From NCBI RefSeq assembly GCF_001042615.1, contig NZ_AP012327.1, forward strand, positions 2,108,001-2,172,000: 64,000 nt of DNA. Direction: 5' to 3'. Source of the stretch: Bifidobacterium catenulatum subsp. kashiwanohense JCM 15439 = DSM 21854. GTDB taxonomy: Bacteria > Actinomycetota > Actinomycetes > Actinomycetales > Bifidobacteriaceae. Under the pieces are notes generated by a model. The model was not told the DNA's origin, made no database searches, and saw nothing but the letters and a program-made list of their open reading frames with translations. Every line of letters begins with the position of its first letter. The first letter of the stretch is position 1. Both the position numbers and the translations under genes were made by a program. Below, in pieces: positions 48,840 through 58,413 of this stretch.

Positions 48840-50318
48840 ATGAACGCAAGTGAACTCAAACATCTCATCCTACAGATGCGTCAAATCGGCAACGATACTC
48901 AAACCTGCGAAGTCAAGGAAGCACGTAACAAAATACCTGAAAGCATCACCGATACCCTGTCCGCCTTTTCCAACGGTAACGGAGGCACCATCATTCTCGG
49001 CATATCTGAGAAGGAAGGGTTCACGCCGGTGGAATCCTTCGACGCGCGCGCCATACAGGAAGCGCTGAGCGCCAAATGCGAGCAGATGACGCCTCGCGTA
49101 CGGCCGACGCTGGAAGTAATTCCCTTTGAAGGCACCAACGTTCTCATGGCGCACATCCCCGCAATGCCACTCAAAGACAGACCGTGCTACATCACCACTA
49201 AAGGGCGCTACCAAGGGTCGTACATCCGCACCGGTGACGGCGATCGCAAGCTCAGCCAATATGAAATCGACCGCCTCATGGAAGAACACAGCCAGCCCAC
49301 ATTCGACAACGAAATTGTGGCGCAGGCCACACTAGACGATCTGGACCACAATCTGCTTTCCCAATTCATCAACCGTCAACGTGAATTGCATCCACGTATT
49401 TTCGGCACTCGCAGTGACGAAAACATCACCATCAGCATGCACGTCGCAAAAAAGGACGATGAAGGAACCATCCGGCCAACGCTTGGCGGCCTGCTGGCAC
49501 TCGGATCATTCCCTCAGCAATTCTTCCCGAGGCTTAATATCACTTTCACCGCTTTCCCAGGTATCACCAAAGCCGAAATAGTGGACGAGAACCGCAGATT
49601 CCTTGACGCACAGACCATCATCGGCCCCATTCCTTTCATTATTGAAGACGCATTGAATGCCGTCACCAAAAACATGCGTACCGGAGCCGTAATCGAGGGA
49701 GCATTTCGCCAGGATGTGCCCGATTATCCGCGTAAGGCGGTTCGCGAGGCAATCGCCAACGCACTCATGCACCGCGATTACTCGCCAGACGCCCGCGGAT
49801 CACAAGTGCAGGTGAACCTGTATGCCGACCGGTTAGAAATCCTTAATCCCGGCGGATTGTTCGGCAACGTAACCATCGACACGTTGGGCACCGTGGGCAT
49901 CTCTTCTTCAAGAAACCAATTCCTTTCCAACATTCTGGAAACCACACCATATCCCGGTGGCGGGTATGTTGTAGAGAATCGCGGAACGGGTTACCAAGTC
50001 ATCGAAGAGCAGCTCCAAGCTGCGCTCATGAATCCACCGAAACCGCTTAACACGTTGACTTTTTTCTCATTGACTTTCAACAAACGCAGAATGACGAAAA
50101 GCGAGAAAACCAATACTAACCCACTATCCGTAGAAGAAGCAATCATCGAACTGCTGAGCAAGCGCAGTTCCGCAACTTCAAAGGAACTGTCTGAGCTATC
50201 GGGGCTATCCCGTTCGGCCATCACCAGTCACCTGCGGACCATGATCGCTAACGAAATTGTGGAGCCGACGGAACCGGCGCGCAGCCCAAAACAGCGGTAT
50301 CGGCTGGCTGGGAAATAA
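48840..50318 (+). CDS. AlbA_2/Schlafen-type putative ATP-binding transcriptional regulator
   Basis: About 492 residues. N-terminal AlbA_2 (DUF294-like, formerly AAA_4) domain (FSNGNGGTIILGISEKEGF near 45-63), a central region, the HATPase-like C-terminal domain (REAIANALMHRDYS, DRLEILNPGGLFG), and a C-terminal winged helix (ELSGLSRSAITSHLRTMI). GGGAG precedes ATG 48840. It sits alone between the two identical copies of the 40-residue gene and may regulate them; that is an inference from position. Complete, no frameshift. Confidence 0.85.
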   Translation: MNASELKHLILQMRQIGNDTQTCEVKEARNKIPESITDTLSAFSNGNGGTIILGISEKEGFTPVESFDARAIQEALSAKCEQMTPRVRPTLEVIPFEGTNVLMAHIPAMPLKDRPCYITTKGRYQGSYIRTGDGDRKLSQYEIDRLMEEHSQPTFDNEIVAQATLDDLDHNLLSQFINRQRELHPRIFGTRSDENITISMHVAKKDDEGTIRPTLGGLLALGSFPQQFFPRLNITFTAFPGITKAEIVDENRRFLDAQTIIGPIPFIIEDALNAVTKNMRTGAVIEGAFRQDVPDYPRKAVREAIANALMHRDYSPDARGSQVQVNLYADRLEILNPGGLFGNVTIDTLGTVGISSSRNQFLSNILETTPYPGGGYVVENRGTGYQVIEEQLQAALMNPPKPLNTLTFFSLTFNKRRMTKSEKTNTNPLSVEEAIIELLSKRSSATSKELSELSGLSRSAITSHLRTMIANEIVEPTEPARSPKQRYRLAGK

Positions 50319-50381
50319 CCCGTCTCACCAACTTCGTACGAACCCCACCAGCAACCGGCCAACGCACAATGCAGGTAGCAT

Positions 50382-50416
50382 CGTCAGTCTGGCCGCAACA
50401 AGCGGACAGACTGACG
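50382..50416 (+). terminator. Possible terminator after the regulator gene
   Basis: CGTCAGTCTG (50382-50391) pairs with CAGACTGACG (50407-50416), a 10-bp stem, 65 bp after the stop. No U-tract, so this is only a possible terminator. Confidence 0.4.
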
Positions 50417-50702
50417 TCACCGGTTTCGTTCTGCGGCAATTCGAGTCGTTCCGAGCCGAAACACTCCCAAATAACCATCGGAAGCAACGTTATGCAGGCA
50501 GATTATTTACATTTTCTTCAAGATGAACCGATGATCATACAATAAAAATAAGGATTACGGAATGACGAACGCATACCGGCGTGCCTATAGTGAAGGCACA
50601 ACAGAAAAATAACAGAAGAACGAAGAACAAGAGAACAAAGACAGCAGCGACGACCGCGCGACGTGAAGAAGACGGAAGACAAAAGAGACCAGGCGGCCGT
50701 CC

Positions 50703-50959
50703 GAAAGGAAACATCATGAAGAACAACACTTTCGATCAGATCATCAACGCCAACCTCGCCTCCATCGATCCGGGTTTCGGCCAGTTCGCCCTCGCCAAGG
50801 CTTCCGCTGACCTCTTCAAGAAGGTCCTCAACAAGTAAGACCGCTTCCTAGACAGGAGGCAAGGCGCAGGCGCGGCAGCACCCCGCTCCCCTTCTTTCCA
50901 ATCCTTAAATCACATAGCGGGAGGCCGCGGTTCCAAACGGAATCGCGGCCTCCCGCTTT
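50703..50959. repeat. 257-bp perfect duplication, copy B
   Basis: Base-for-base identical to 48390-48646, same orientation. Confidence 0.95.
50716..50838 (+). CDS. Small 40-residue protein, copy B
   Basis: Encodes the same 40 residues as copy A (48403-48525), with the same ribosome site, 3' region and terminator (50916-50959). Its own promoter has a TATAGT box about 17 bases after TGACGA (around 50560-50590), and its leader of about 130 bases is purine-rich but not identical to that of copy A. It is convergent with the MFS gene; the shared terminator serves both. Function unknown. Confidence 0.8.
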   Translation: MKNNTFDQIINANLASIDPGFGQFALAKASADLFKKVLNK

Positions 50960-50971
50960 CACGTACGCCGG

Positions 50972-52264
50972 CTACACCTCCTCAGCAGCGAGATTACGGG
51001 CTGCGGCACATTCACGGGGACCGCGTGTCACATAGAAACCAATCGCCACAATCACGAACATCACCGTGCAGCAGGTCCACAGCACATGGCTACCGAACGC
51101 GTTCAGAATCCAACCTCCGACAAGCGGCGAGAACGCATTGGACAGCGACCACACCAGGTTGTACAGGCCCTGATACGTGCCGCGCACATCCTTTGGAGCG
51201 ATGTTCGCCACCGTCGTGGCGGCAATCGGGAACGTGCCAAGCTCGCCGAGCGTCCACAACACGGTCGCAATTGCAAATGTCACCCACGAATTGGCGCCGA
51301 TTTGGAACGCGTAACCAACCGCCGTGATGGACATGCCAAGCACCAGCACACGGGTGTTGCTCATCCGCTGAAACAACGCGATCGCTGGAATCTGCAGCAA
51401 GCACAGAATGCCACCGTTGATGGTCAGCAGGCTGGAATATTCGTCCGTGCCGAGCCCAATCTGCGTCATGGAGATCGGCAGGCCGCTGACGATCTGGTAA
51501 TACGCCAGCGTGTACAGGAACATCAACACCACCATCGACATGAGCGCTTTGTCGGCGCACGCGCGACGATAGCTACGCCATATGGAGAATTGCTGCGATT
51601 GGGTAGTTTGTGAAGTTTCAGAACGTTCCATAGGTTGTTTCACGACGCGTTTCACAAACCGTCCGGCAACGCGCACACCCAATCCGGCTTCCTTGAAGAA
51701 CACCATCATCAGCAACGTGGCGAACACCAGCACCGCCGCTTCCACATAGAACATCAGCGAATAGGAAATCTTGACAAGCTGGTTGGCGATGATCGGCCCG
51801 ATCGCAAAACCGAAATTCACAGCCCACGTCTGCAACGAATACGCGCGCTTCTGCTTACGGAACGGGACAACGTCGGAAACGTACGCCGCGACCGCGGGCG
51901 TCGGCATGGAGGAAATCACACCGTATATCAGCAACGCAATCGCCATAATCCAAGGATCGCCGATAAAAGCCAGCAAAACCAGCATCGCAGCGGAACCCAA
52001 GTTGCCGATGACAATCATCGCAGGCCGCCCGAATCGGTCAGACAACGCGCCACCGTACAGGCAGCCGAAAATGCCACCGAAACCGTACATGGAAACGATG
52101 GTGCCGGCCACGCCCGCGCTCACATGCATGTCGGAAACAAGATACATGGAAAGGAACGATGTGACGAAACGGCCCATCCACAGGATGAGCAACGTGGCCC
52201 ACAAACCCCAGAACATGACGGGCAAACCAAAAATCTCTCTTCTTTTCTCCATTCCATCCATCAT
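50972..52264 (-). CDS. MFS transporter (DHA1-like, efflux type)
   Basis: About 430 residues, 12 predicted membrane helices. Motif A lies after helix 2 (GGALSDRFGRPAMIVIG), and the early GTIVSMYGFGGIFGCLYG fits the MdtH/drug-proton antiporter group. A long in-frame extension (to 52714) runs through the 5' part of rlmB and is not plausible; ATG 52264, 52261 or 52252 is the start. Single gene, divergent from rlmB with a short shared promoter. The substrate is unknown; export of a toxic compound is the usual role. Confidence 0.85.
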   Translation of the reverse strand: MMDGMEKRREIFGLPVMFWGLWATLLILWMGRFVTSFLSMYLVSDMHVSAGVAGTIVSMYGFGGIFGCLYGGALSDRFGRPAMIVIGNLGSAAMLVLLAFIGDPWIMAIALLIYGVISSMPTPAVAAYVSDVVPFRKQKRAYSLQTWAVNFGFAIGPIIANQLVKISYSLMFYVEAAVLVFATLLMMVFFKEAGLGVRVAGRFVKRVVKQPMERSETSQTTQSQQFSIWRSYRRACADKALMSMVVLMFLYTLAYYQIVSGLPISMTQIGLGTDEYSSLLTINGGILCLLQIPAIALFQRMSNTRVLVLGMSITAVGYAFQIGANSWVTFAIATVLWTLGELGTFPIAATTVANIAPKDVRGTYQGLYNLVWSLSNAFSPLVGGWILNAFGSHVLWTCCTVMFVIVAIGFYVTRGPRECAAARNLAAEEV

Positions 52265-52318
52265 ATCGGTTAGGAGCGAAGCGGCCGTTTTCCCGGGGTG
52301 CTGGGACAATAGGCAGTT

Positions 52319-53320
52319 ATGGCAATGAAAAAAGGACCGACCAAGGGGTCGGGTGGAAAGCATCGTAACTCGCTGAGGGGCAAAGGACCGACTCCCAAGG
52401 CCGAAGACCGCGTGTATCACAAGGCTTACAAGGAAAAGCAGGCCACGAATCGCCGTAAGATGGCTGATCCGCGGCTGGCAGCGCGCCGTCGCGCGGCAAA
52501 GTTCAGCTCGGAATCCGATGATCTCGTCATCGGCCGCAATGCCGTGCTCGAGGCGCTGCGCTGCGGTGTGCCTGCGAGCACGCTGTATGTGGCCGCGCGC
52601 ATCGAACATGATGACCGCACGCGCGAAATCATTCGCCTCGCCGGCATTCATGGACTGAACCTCATGGAAGCCGACCGTTTGGAAATGGATCGTATCGCAC
52701 GCTCCTCCAACCATCAGGGCGTGGTGATGAAGGCGCAGCCGTTCCAGTATTCCTCGCTCGCCGAGCTGGTGGAACGCGCTGACAAGAAGTCCCGCGCCAT
52801 GGAAGCGGCCAACTCCACAAGCGCACGCATTGCGGCACGTCCGCTGTTCATCGCGCTTGACGGCGTTACCGATCCGCAGAACCTGGGCGCAGTCATCCGT
52901 TCCGCAGCCGCATTCGGCGCTAACGGTGTGATTCTGCCGGAACGTCGCTCCGCTTCAGTCACCGCAGCCGCATGGAAGGTGTCCGCAGGAGCTGCCGCAC
53001 ACATGCCGGTCGCCCGCGTGGTGAACCTCACCAAAGCCATTGAAAGCCTGAAGGAACGCGGCTACTACAGCGTCGGCCTCGATGGTGGCGGTGACGCCCT
53101 CGTTGGCGAAACCGGTTTCGAAACCGATCCGCTGGTCGTAGTGCTCGGTTCCGAAGGCAACGGCCTGAGCCGTCTTGTACGCGAGACATGCGATTCCATC
53201 GCCGGCATCCCAATGTCGAACATGGTCGAATCACTGAACGCTTCCGTCGCAGCAGGCATCACACTGTATTCCGTCGCACGCGCCCGTCGTGAGGCCGGTG
53301 CCGCCGCCAACGCGAAGTAA
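52319..53320 (+). CDS. rlmB: 23S rRNA (guanosine-2'-O-)-methyltransferase RlmB
   Basis: 333 residues. A basic N-terminal tail of about 60 residues, the SpoU substrate-binding domain (VIGRNAVLEALRCGVPASTLYV), then the SPOUT methyltransferase with its three motifs (DGVTDPQNLGAVIRSAAAFGANGVILP, VLGSEGNGLSRL and IPMSNMVESLNASVAAGITLY in parts). It methylates G2251 in helix 80 of 23S rRNA. The ATG lies 45 bases from the divergent MFS start. Complete. Confidence 0.93.
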   Translation: MAMKKGPTKGSGGKHRNSLRGKGPTPKAEDRVYHKAYKEKQATNRRKMADPRLAARRRAAKFSSESDDLVIGRNAVLEALRCGVPASTLYVAARIEHDDRTREIIRLAGIHGLNLMEADRLEMDRIARSSNHQGVVMKAQPFQYSSLAELVERADKKSRAMEAANSTSARIAARPLFIALDGVTDPQNLGAVIRSAAAFGANGVILPERRSASVTAAAWKVSAGAAAHMPVARVVNLTKAIESLKERGYYSVGLDGGGDALVGETGFETDPLVVVLGSEGNGLSRLVRETCDSIAGIPMSNMVESLNASVAAGITLYSVARARREAGAAANAK

Positions 53321-53390
53321 TAACGCGCAACAGCAAGCACAGCGAAACTGCGGAAGCAAATACGGCAAAGCAGCACGTCTGGAATGATTA

Positions 53391-53424
53391 TGAGCGGATA
53401 GTCCATACGGATTATCCGCTCATT
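53391..53424 (+). terminator. Terminator of rlmB
   Basis: TGAGCGGATA (53391-53400) pairs with TATCCGCTCA (53413-53422), followed by TTTG. Confidence 0.8.
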
Positions 53425-53507
53425 TGTTATGCAAGTCTGTACTTGGATTGATCCTAGGCTTACCGCAGACTCAGCATTGCCTTCGACTCGGCTATCGCCT
53501 CATCTCA

Positions 53508-53555
53508 GGGCACATTGGAAAAAGCTCCACTGGAGCTTTTTCTATCAATGTGCCC
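53508..53555 (-). terminator. Terminator at the end of the DUF4032 gene
   Basis: Inner arms AAAAAGCTCC/GGAGCTTTTT (53519-53541) nested in outer arms GGGCACATTG/CAATGTGCCC, the latter covering the last codons of the gene. Confidence 0.85.
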
Positions 53556-54954
53556 ATACGGCTGCGTCGGGATCGTCGTCGGGGTTGTAGCCGTCGTCAG
53601 GATCGTCATAGGTGTATTCGTCGTCGATCACACCGGAATCAGCTTCGGCGTTCAGGGCGGCCACATCCTTCGTGGTGAGTTTGTACTGCGGAAGCACCTT
53701 ATCCACATAGCTTTGCACAGCCTCGGCCATCGGCACATCATGACCAGCACTCTCAGCCAGGAACCAACGGTGGTCAAGCACCTCATGGAAGAACTGCGCC
53801 GGTTCGATCTGCGAACGATATTCGCGCGGAATCATGCGTACGGTCGGTTCGAACACTTCACGCATCCAATCGGTGGCAACAATCTCAAGATCCTCACCAT
53901 CACGCCATGTGGAAGCACGGTAGGCATCCAAATCGTTGAGAAGTCGACGAGCCTGATTCTCCTGCACATCAAGACCAGTCAAACGCAGCAGCTTACGATT
54001 CGCATAACCGGCATCGACCACACGCGGACGCACCAGCACGCGCTTGCCATCTTCGGCGGTCTTCATTTCCAGCTCATCCACATCAAAACCAAGCTCATTC
54101 AGCTTGTTGACGCGCTTCTCAATCTTCCACATCTCATCCGGACCGAACTTGTCGGTATCAGTCAGCGCACTCCACAGCGAATGATAACGATCCACCAAAC
54201 GGTTGCCGATCTCAATCTCATCAACACCGCTCGGCAGCAGCGAGCCGGACGAAAGATCCATCAATTCGCCAATGATATTCGTACGAGCCAAATCAACATC
54301 GTATTCGCGCTGGCCTTCCGTCAGGTTAATCTGCAGATCACCGGTTTCCGCATCAACCAAAAATGCGGAGAACGCGTAGGCATCACGCAGGAACAGCACG
54401 TTCGACAGCGACACATCGCCCCAATAGAAGCCGGCCAAATGCAAGCGCACCATCAGCACAGCCAGCGCGTCGATCAGTCGTTCCGCGGTATCAGGGCGCA
54501 GATTACGCGCGAACAGCGCACGATACGGTAGTGAGAACTTCAAATGCTTGGTAACGAGAATCGCTTCCAGCGGCTCGCCTTCACGGCTATGACGGCCCGT
54601 GACCACGGCGATTGGCTGCACGGTCGGCAGTTCCAGCTTCTGCAGGCGACGCAGCAGCTCGTATTCTCGTTCCGCCACATTGCGCGTGATTTCCTTCATG
54701 GCGTACACTTCGTCACCCACGTGTACGAAACGCACCACGTGCCTGGAAATACCACGCGGAAGATTGGCCAGCAGGTCTTCCGGCCAAGTAGCCAGCGGCT
54801 TTTCCCACGGCAGGGTGAACATCTTCGGATTCGAGCTTGCGGCGGTGATTTTCAACGCCTGCGGCTCCGGAGATGATACGGCCGGATCTCCGGCCTTCAC
54901 GGAAGTTGCTTTCAGCACACGGGGATCCATCTGTGGCAATTCAAGAGATTCCAT
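53545..54954 (-). CDS. DUF4032-domain protein (kinase-like fold)
   Basis: 469 residues. The central part resembles an aminoglycoside/LPS-kinase-like fold: YAMKEI (possible Lys), then GDVSLSNVLF (catalytic-loop type with Asp-Asn) and FLVDAETGD (metal-binding Asp). The C-terminal DUF4032 domain follows, with an acidic Asp/Tyr-rich tail (DDEYTYDDPDDGYNPDDDPD). Common in actinobacteria, substrate unknown. No Shine-Dalgarno is visible and TTTATG begins the gene, so it may be leaderless. Single gene with its own terminator. Confidence 0.85.
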   Translation of the reverse strand: MESLELPQMDPRVLKATSVKAGDPAVSSPEPQALKITAASSNPKMFTLPWEKPLATWPEDLLANLPRGISRHVVRFVHVGDEVYAMKEITRNVAEREYELLRRLQKLELPTVQPIAVVTGRHSREGEPLEAILVTKHLKFSLPYRALFARNLRPDTAERLIDALAVLMVRLHLAGFYWGDVSLSNVLFLRDAYAFSAFLVDAETGDLQINLTEGQREYDVDLARTNIIGELMDLSSGSLLPSGVDEIEIGNRLVDRYHSLWSALTDTDKFGPDEMWKIEKRVNKLNELGFDVDELEMKTAEDGKRVLVRPRVVDAGYANRKLLRLTGLDVQENQARRLLNDLDAYRASTWRDGEDLEIVATDWMREVFEPTVRMIPREYRSQIEPAQFFHEVLDHRWFLAESAGHDVPMAEAVQSYVDKVLPQYKLTTKDVAALNAEADSGVIDDEYTYDDPDDGYNPDDDPDAAVWAH

Positions 54955-55171
54955 AAATCAACAATTTACCTGTTGACCTACCCGAAGAAGCAAGTATGGA
55001 CGAATCCGTTTCACCTGCCGATATTTCATCCATCGATATTCCATCCATCGATATGCGATGATCACCATTGAAATTCCAATATCGCATTTCATTTGAGATT
55101 CCACCATTGCAATCTCAATAACGGAATCTCACTACAGGAAAACAAATCTCACTATTGCAGATACAACAAAA

Positions 55172-55235
55172 GAAGCCCCGCACCAACGCGGGGCTTCTCC
55201 AACGAGACGGTAAGAGAGGAAGAGTACGTCTCGTT
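55172..55235 (-). terminator. Double terminator region of the MsmK-like gene
   Basis: AACGAGACG/CGTCTCGTT (55201-55209 with 55227-55235) lies first on the minus strand, then GAAGCCCCGC/GCGGGGCTTC (55172-55197) with a TTTT tract. The rest of 54955-55352 contains no gene I can support. Confidence 0.85.
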
Positions 55236-55352
55236 TAATGGTTGACGGAAGTTCGCGCTTCCGCCAAGCTTTTATTCAGCCACCCGCCAGCCGATTTCCG
55301 CAAAGGATATTCCCCTGAAGAAACAGCCAACGGTTGGTTACTCGGTATCAGC

Positions 55353-56480
55353 TCAGTTCAGACGCAGCTCGGTCGACGGAGCGAACAGGTGCATCTTGGA
55401 CGGGTCGATCTTGATCTTGACGGTATCGCCGACCTTCGGGAGAGCACGCGGGTTCACGCGGATCGTGGTGAGCTTGTTCTGGTCGGACATCATGGTGGAT
55501 GCCTCAGCAGCGGAGCCATCGGTGATGATGTTGCCGTAGATGTAGCCGTCGGAGCCCAGATCCTCAACGTTCATGACCTTGAGGGAGAAGGCATTGGCGT
55601 CATCCGGGGCAGCCAGGGAAGCGTCTTCCGGACGGAAGCCGACGACGATCTGGTTGTTGTCTTCAGCGGTGAGCTTGTTGACAGCCTCGGCCGGCAGATC
55701 CACAGTGTCTTCACCGATCTTTGCCTTGCCGTTGACCACCGGGTGGGTGTTGATGTTCATCGACGGGGAGCCGATGAAGCCAGCGACGAAGACGTTGGCC
55801 GGACGATCATACAGCTCGGTCGGGGCGCCGACCTGCTGCAGGATGCCGAGCTTGATGACGGCGATGCGGTCGCCCATGGTCAGAGCTTCGGTCTGATCGT
55901 GGGTCACGTACAGGGTGGTGACACCCAGCTGGCGCTGCAGAGCAGCGATCTGGGTACGGGTCTGCACGCGGAGCTTGGCATCGAGGTTGGACAGAGGCTC
56001 ATCCATGAGGAAGACCTTCGGCTCACGGACGATTGCACGGCCCATGGCCACGCGCTGACGCTGGCCACCGGACAGAGCCTTCGGCTTACGATCAAGGTAC
56101 TCGGTCAGGTCGAGGATCTCAGCGGCCTTCTCGACGCGCTTGCGGATCTCTTCCTTCGGGGTGCCGGCGATCTTCAGGGCGAAGCCCATGTTGTCGGCCA
56201 CGGTCATGTGCGGGTACAGAGCGTAGTTCTGGAACACCATTGCGATGTCGCGGTCCTTCGGCTGCATCGTGGTGACGTCCTTGCCCCCGATGAGGATGCG
56301 GCCCTTGTTGACCTCTTCAAGACCAGCGAGCATACGCAGAGTGGTGGACTTGCCGCAGCCAGACGGGCCAACCAGCACCAGGAACTCGCCGTCCTTGATG
56401 TCCATATTCAAATCATCCACCGACGGCTTATCGTTGCCCGGGTAGATACGAGTAACATGGTCGAATACGACTTCTGCCAT
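55353..56480 (-). CDS. msmK: Sugar ABC transporter ATPase (MsmK/UgpC family), orphan
   Basis: 375 residues. Walker [10 protein letters not shown] (39-47), Q-loop in [13 protein letters not shown], signature LSGGQRQRV, Walker [14 protein letters not shown], and H-loop in [12 protein letters not shown]-terminal OB-type TOBE region of about 130 residues matches MalK-like regulators. AAAGGATG precedes the ATG. No permease or binding-protein gene is adjacent, while the two complete sugar ABC systems in this window lack an ATPase, so this single protein probably energises several importers, as MsmK does in streptococci. Confidence 0.95.
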   Translation of the reverse strand: MAEVVFDHVTRIYPGNDKPSVDDLNMDIKDGEFLVLVGPSGCGKSTTLRMLAGLEEVNKGRILIGGKDVTTMQPKDRDIAMVFQNYALYPHMTVADNMGFALKIAGTPKEEIRKRVEKAAEILDLTEYLDRKPKALSGGQRQRVAMGRAIVREPKVFLMDEPLSNLDAKLRVQTRTQIAALQRQLGVTTLYVTHDQTEALTMGDRIAVIKLGILQQVGAPTELYDRPANVFVAGFIGSPSMNINTHPVVNGKAKIGEDTVDLPAEAVNKLTAEDNNQIVVGFRPEDASLAAPDDANAFSLKVMNVEDLGSDGYIYGNIITDGSAAEASTMMSDQNKLTTIRVNPRALPKVGDTVKIKIDPSKMHLFAPSTELRLN

Positions 56481-56796
56481 GATTTGTCATCCTTTCAGAG
56501 GCAGGTACGTGCCTCACGATCCGTTGTAAAGGGATTTCTTTCGGCGCCTCGCCTTGCGGCTTACAACTTCGACAAAGCCACAATTCAAAGCATTAATTTA
56601 TTTTTTGGTTTAGCGAAGGTTCTCTTCGTTGAGCCACGTTCCATGATACATACAACGCTAAAACTGTCAATGCGTGTCGCGAGTCGCGCTGTTTGTCTCC
56701 GCTGGCAAAAGGGGCTAACAGCGTAGTAAATACACGCATTTATCGCCATCATGCAAGACAATGGTGCGAAGCGAAAGACAGAACAGGGAGGTTGCA

Positions 56797-57039
56797 ATGC
56801 GCAATATTCGAATCGGCGTGGTCGAGGACGACCCCGCAAGCTGCCAACTGGTACTTGACGTTATTCTGACCACGAAAGAACGCGCCTGCGCCGATCGCGG
56901 AATCACGTTCACCGCGGTCGCGGACGGATCGCTGTTAAGTGGCATGTCGTCGATGGATATCGCGTCGTTGTTCGGCAACGCGCTCGACAATGCGATCGAA
57001 GCGACGTCGAAACTGCCGAAATACGAACAGCGACTAATC
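56797..57039 (+). pseudogene. Collapsed two-component system: response-regulator start joined to kinase ATPase domain
   Basis: Reads MRNIRIGVVEDDPASCQ, the start of a LytTR/CheY-type response regulator, then switches to LVLDVILTTKERACADRGI and SSMDIASLFGNALDNAIEA, the N-box region of a GHKL (AgrC-type) histidine kinase. The rest of the receiver, its output domain and the kinase dimerisation part are missing. After about 57036 the frame only runs antisense to the ClC gene. GGGAGG before ATG 56797 shows that the original start survives. A relic, not a functional sensor. Confidence 0.75.
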
Positions 57040-58356
57040 AAACTTGCGTTCCAAACGGCTTGCGACGAACGCACTGACCGCAACCGCGAAGCCAATGGGC
57101 GCAAACAGATTAATCGGAGCATCCGCAAGTTCCATCACCAAACAAATCGCCATAAGCGGAGCCTGCTGGGACGCAGCCAACAGCGCGCACGCACCCAGCA
57201 GAGCATACATGCCGATTGAGTTCGTGTGGAATATCTGCATCCATAGAATGCCAAGCAACGCACCCCCCGAAGCACCGAGCGCAATACCCGGCTGCAACAC
57301 ACCACCGGAAGCGCCGGAACGGATCGTCAACAGCGTAACAATCGCCTTCGCAAGGAATGAAACCAACAAAATCGGCAGCACAGCCAAATCAACGTCGGAC
57401 GAGAAACTCAACTGCGCGGCGGCACGACCGTTACCCATGACCTGCGGCGCCCAAATCGCCACCACACCGGTCAGCAAGCCAACGAGCGGCAGCATCCACA
57501 GAATGTCAACGCCCGACGGCTTGGATTTCTCAGCCCACTGCGAGCCGCGACGGAACAGCGCGCCGGCAACGCCGAGAATCATGCCGGCAACCAGTGCGAA
57601 CGCCATGTAATCGGGGGTAAACAAACCGTCGGTTTCGCCGATCAAATAGAACGTGTGCGTGCCCTTGACCAGCGACGCCACCCACGAAGCCAGCGCGGAA
57701 CAGGCGAATGCGAGCGTCACCGTTTCGAGGGTTATATCGGTGAGCAGAATCTCGACCGCGAAAAACGTGCCCGCAAGCGGCGCGTTATACACGCCCGCAA
57801 GGCCAGCCGCAGCCGTGATCGCCACCAGCATGCGAGTGTCTTTCGTATCAAGATGCACCCAACGCGCGAACCGTTGACCGAACATCGCACCCAACTCGCG
57901 CGGCGCCACTTCTCGACCGATCGACATGCCCGCACCGACAATGAAAATCTGCAGCAGCACATGCACGACGGTCTGCCAAATCGGCATAATATCGCCATCT
58001 ACCGCCTTTTTAACGGACGGTACTTTCGTACTGCGCGTACGCAACAGCCACCAAATCACGGCCGCGATGGCCGCACCCGCGGTCACGGAAATCAGTCGAC
58101 GAATCACAGGAACGTTGAACGGGCCGGATTCCTGCGAATTCTCAACATAGCCGAGCGTAAGATGCTCGACGCCGTACAGCATCAACGTCAGCAGACCGGC
58201 GGCCGCACCAATGGCCACTCCCACAATCACCACCGCCGCAATCAGCGCCGGAATTCTGCTGATCTTTGGCTGCGTTCCTTGAGGATTTTGCGACTCCTGC
58301 GATTCTCGTGTTTTTTGCGATTCCTGCGATTCCCGCATCTGCCGCACTCCTTGCAC
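57034..58356 (-). CDS. ClC-family chloride channel/transporter
   Basis: 440 residues. A hydrophilic N-terminus with repeated SQES(Q) words, then about ten helices. The selectivity region carries GMSIGREVAP (gating-type Glu present) and later GASGGVLQPGIALGASGG, typical of ClC proteins. No C-terminal CBS domains, so it is the short type. The substrate may be chloride or fluoride; cytoplasmic-membrane location. Possible starts are GTG 58356 and ATG 58338, each with its own GGAG. It ends against the relic at 56797. Confidence 0.88.
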   Translation of the reverse strand: MQGVRQMRESQESQKTRESQESQNPQGTQPKISRIPALIAAVVIVGVAIGAAAGLLTLMLYGVEHLTLGYVENSQESGPFNVPVIRRLISVTAGAAIAAVIWWLLRTRSTKVPSVKKAVDGDIMPIWQTVVHVLLQIFIVGAGMSIGREVAPRELGAMFGQRFARWVHLDTKDTRMLVAITAAAGLAGVYNAPLAGTFFAVEILLTDITLETVTLAFACSALASWVASLVKGTHTFYLIGETDGLFTPDYMAFALVAGMILGVAGALFRRGSQWAEKSKPSGVDILWMLPLVGLLTGVVAIWAPQVMGNGRAAAQLSFSSDVDLAVLPILLVSFLAKAIVTLLTIRSGASGGVLQPGIALGASGGALLGILWMQIFHTNSIGMYALLGACALLAASQQAPLMAICLVMELADAPINLFAPIGFAVAVSAFVASRLERKFD

Positions 58357-58413
58357 ACCGTCTCCTTCGTTCAGTCCAACCCCAATTGTCCCACCTGCCG
58401 CAGCGTTCGTCTG

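Noticed and set aside
52265..52714. N-terminal extension of the MFS gene
   Set aside because: It would run antisense through the 5' part of rlmB and adds residues unlike any MFS protein.
55242..56726. 494-codon plus-strand ORF opposite the MsmK-like gene
   Set aside because: Antisense of a textbook ABC ATPase with all motifs intact.
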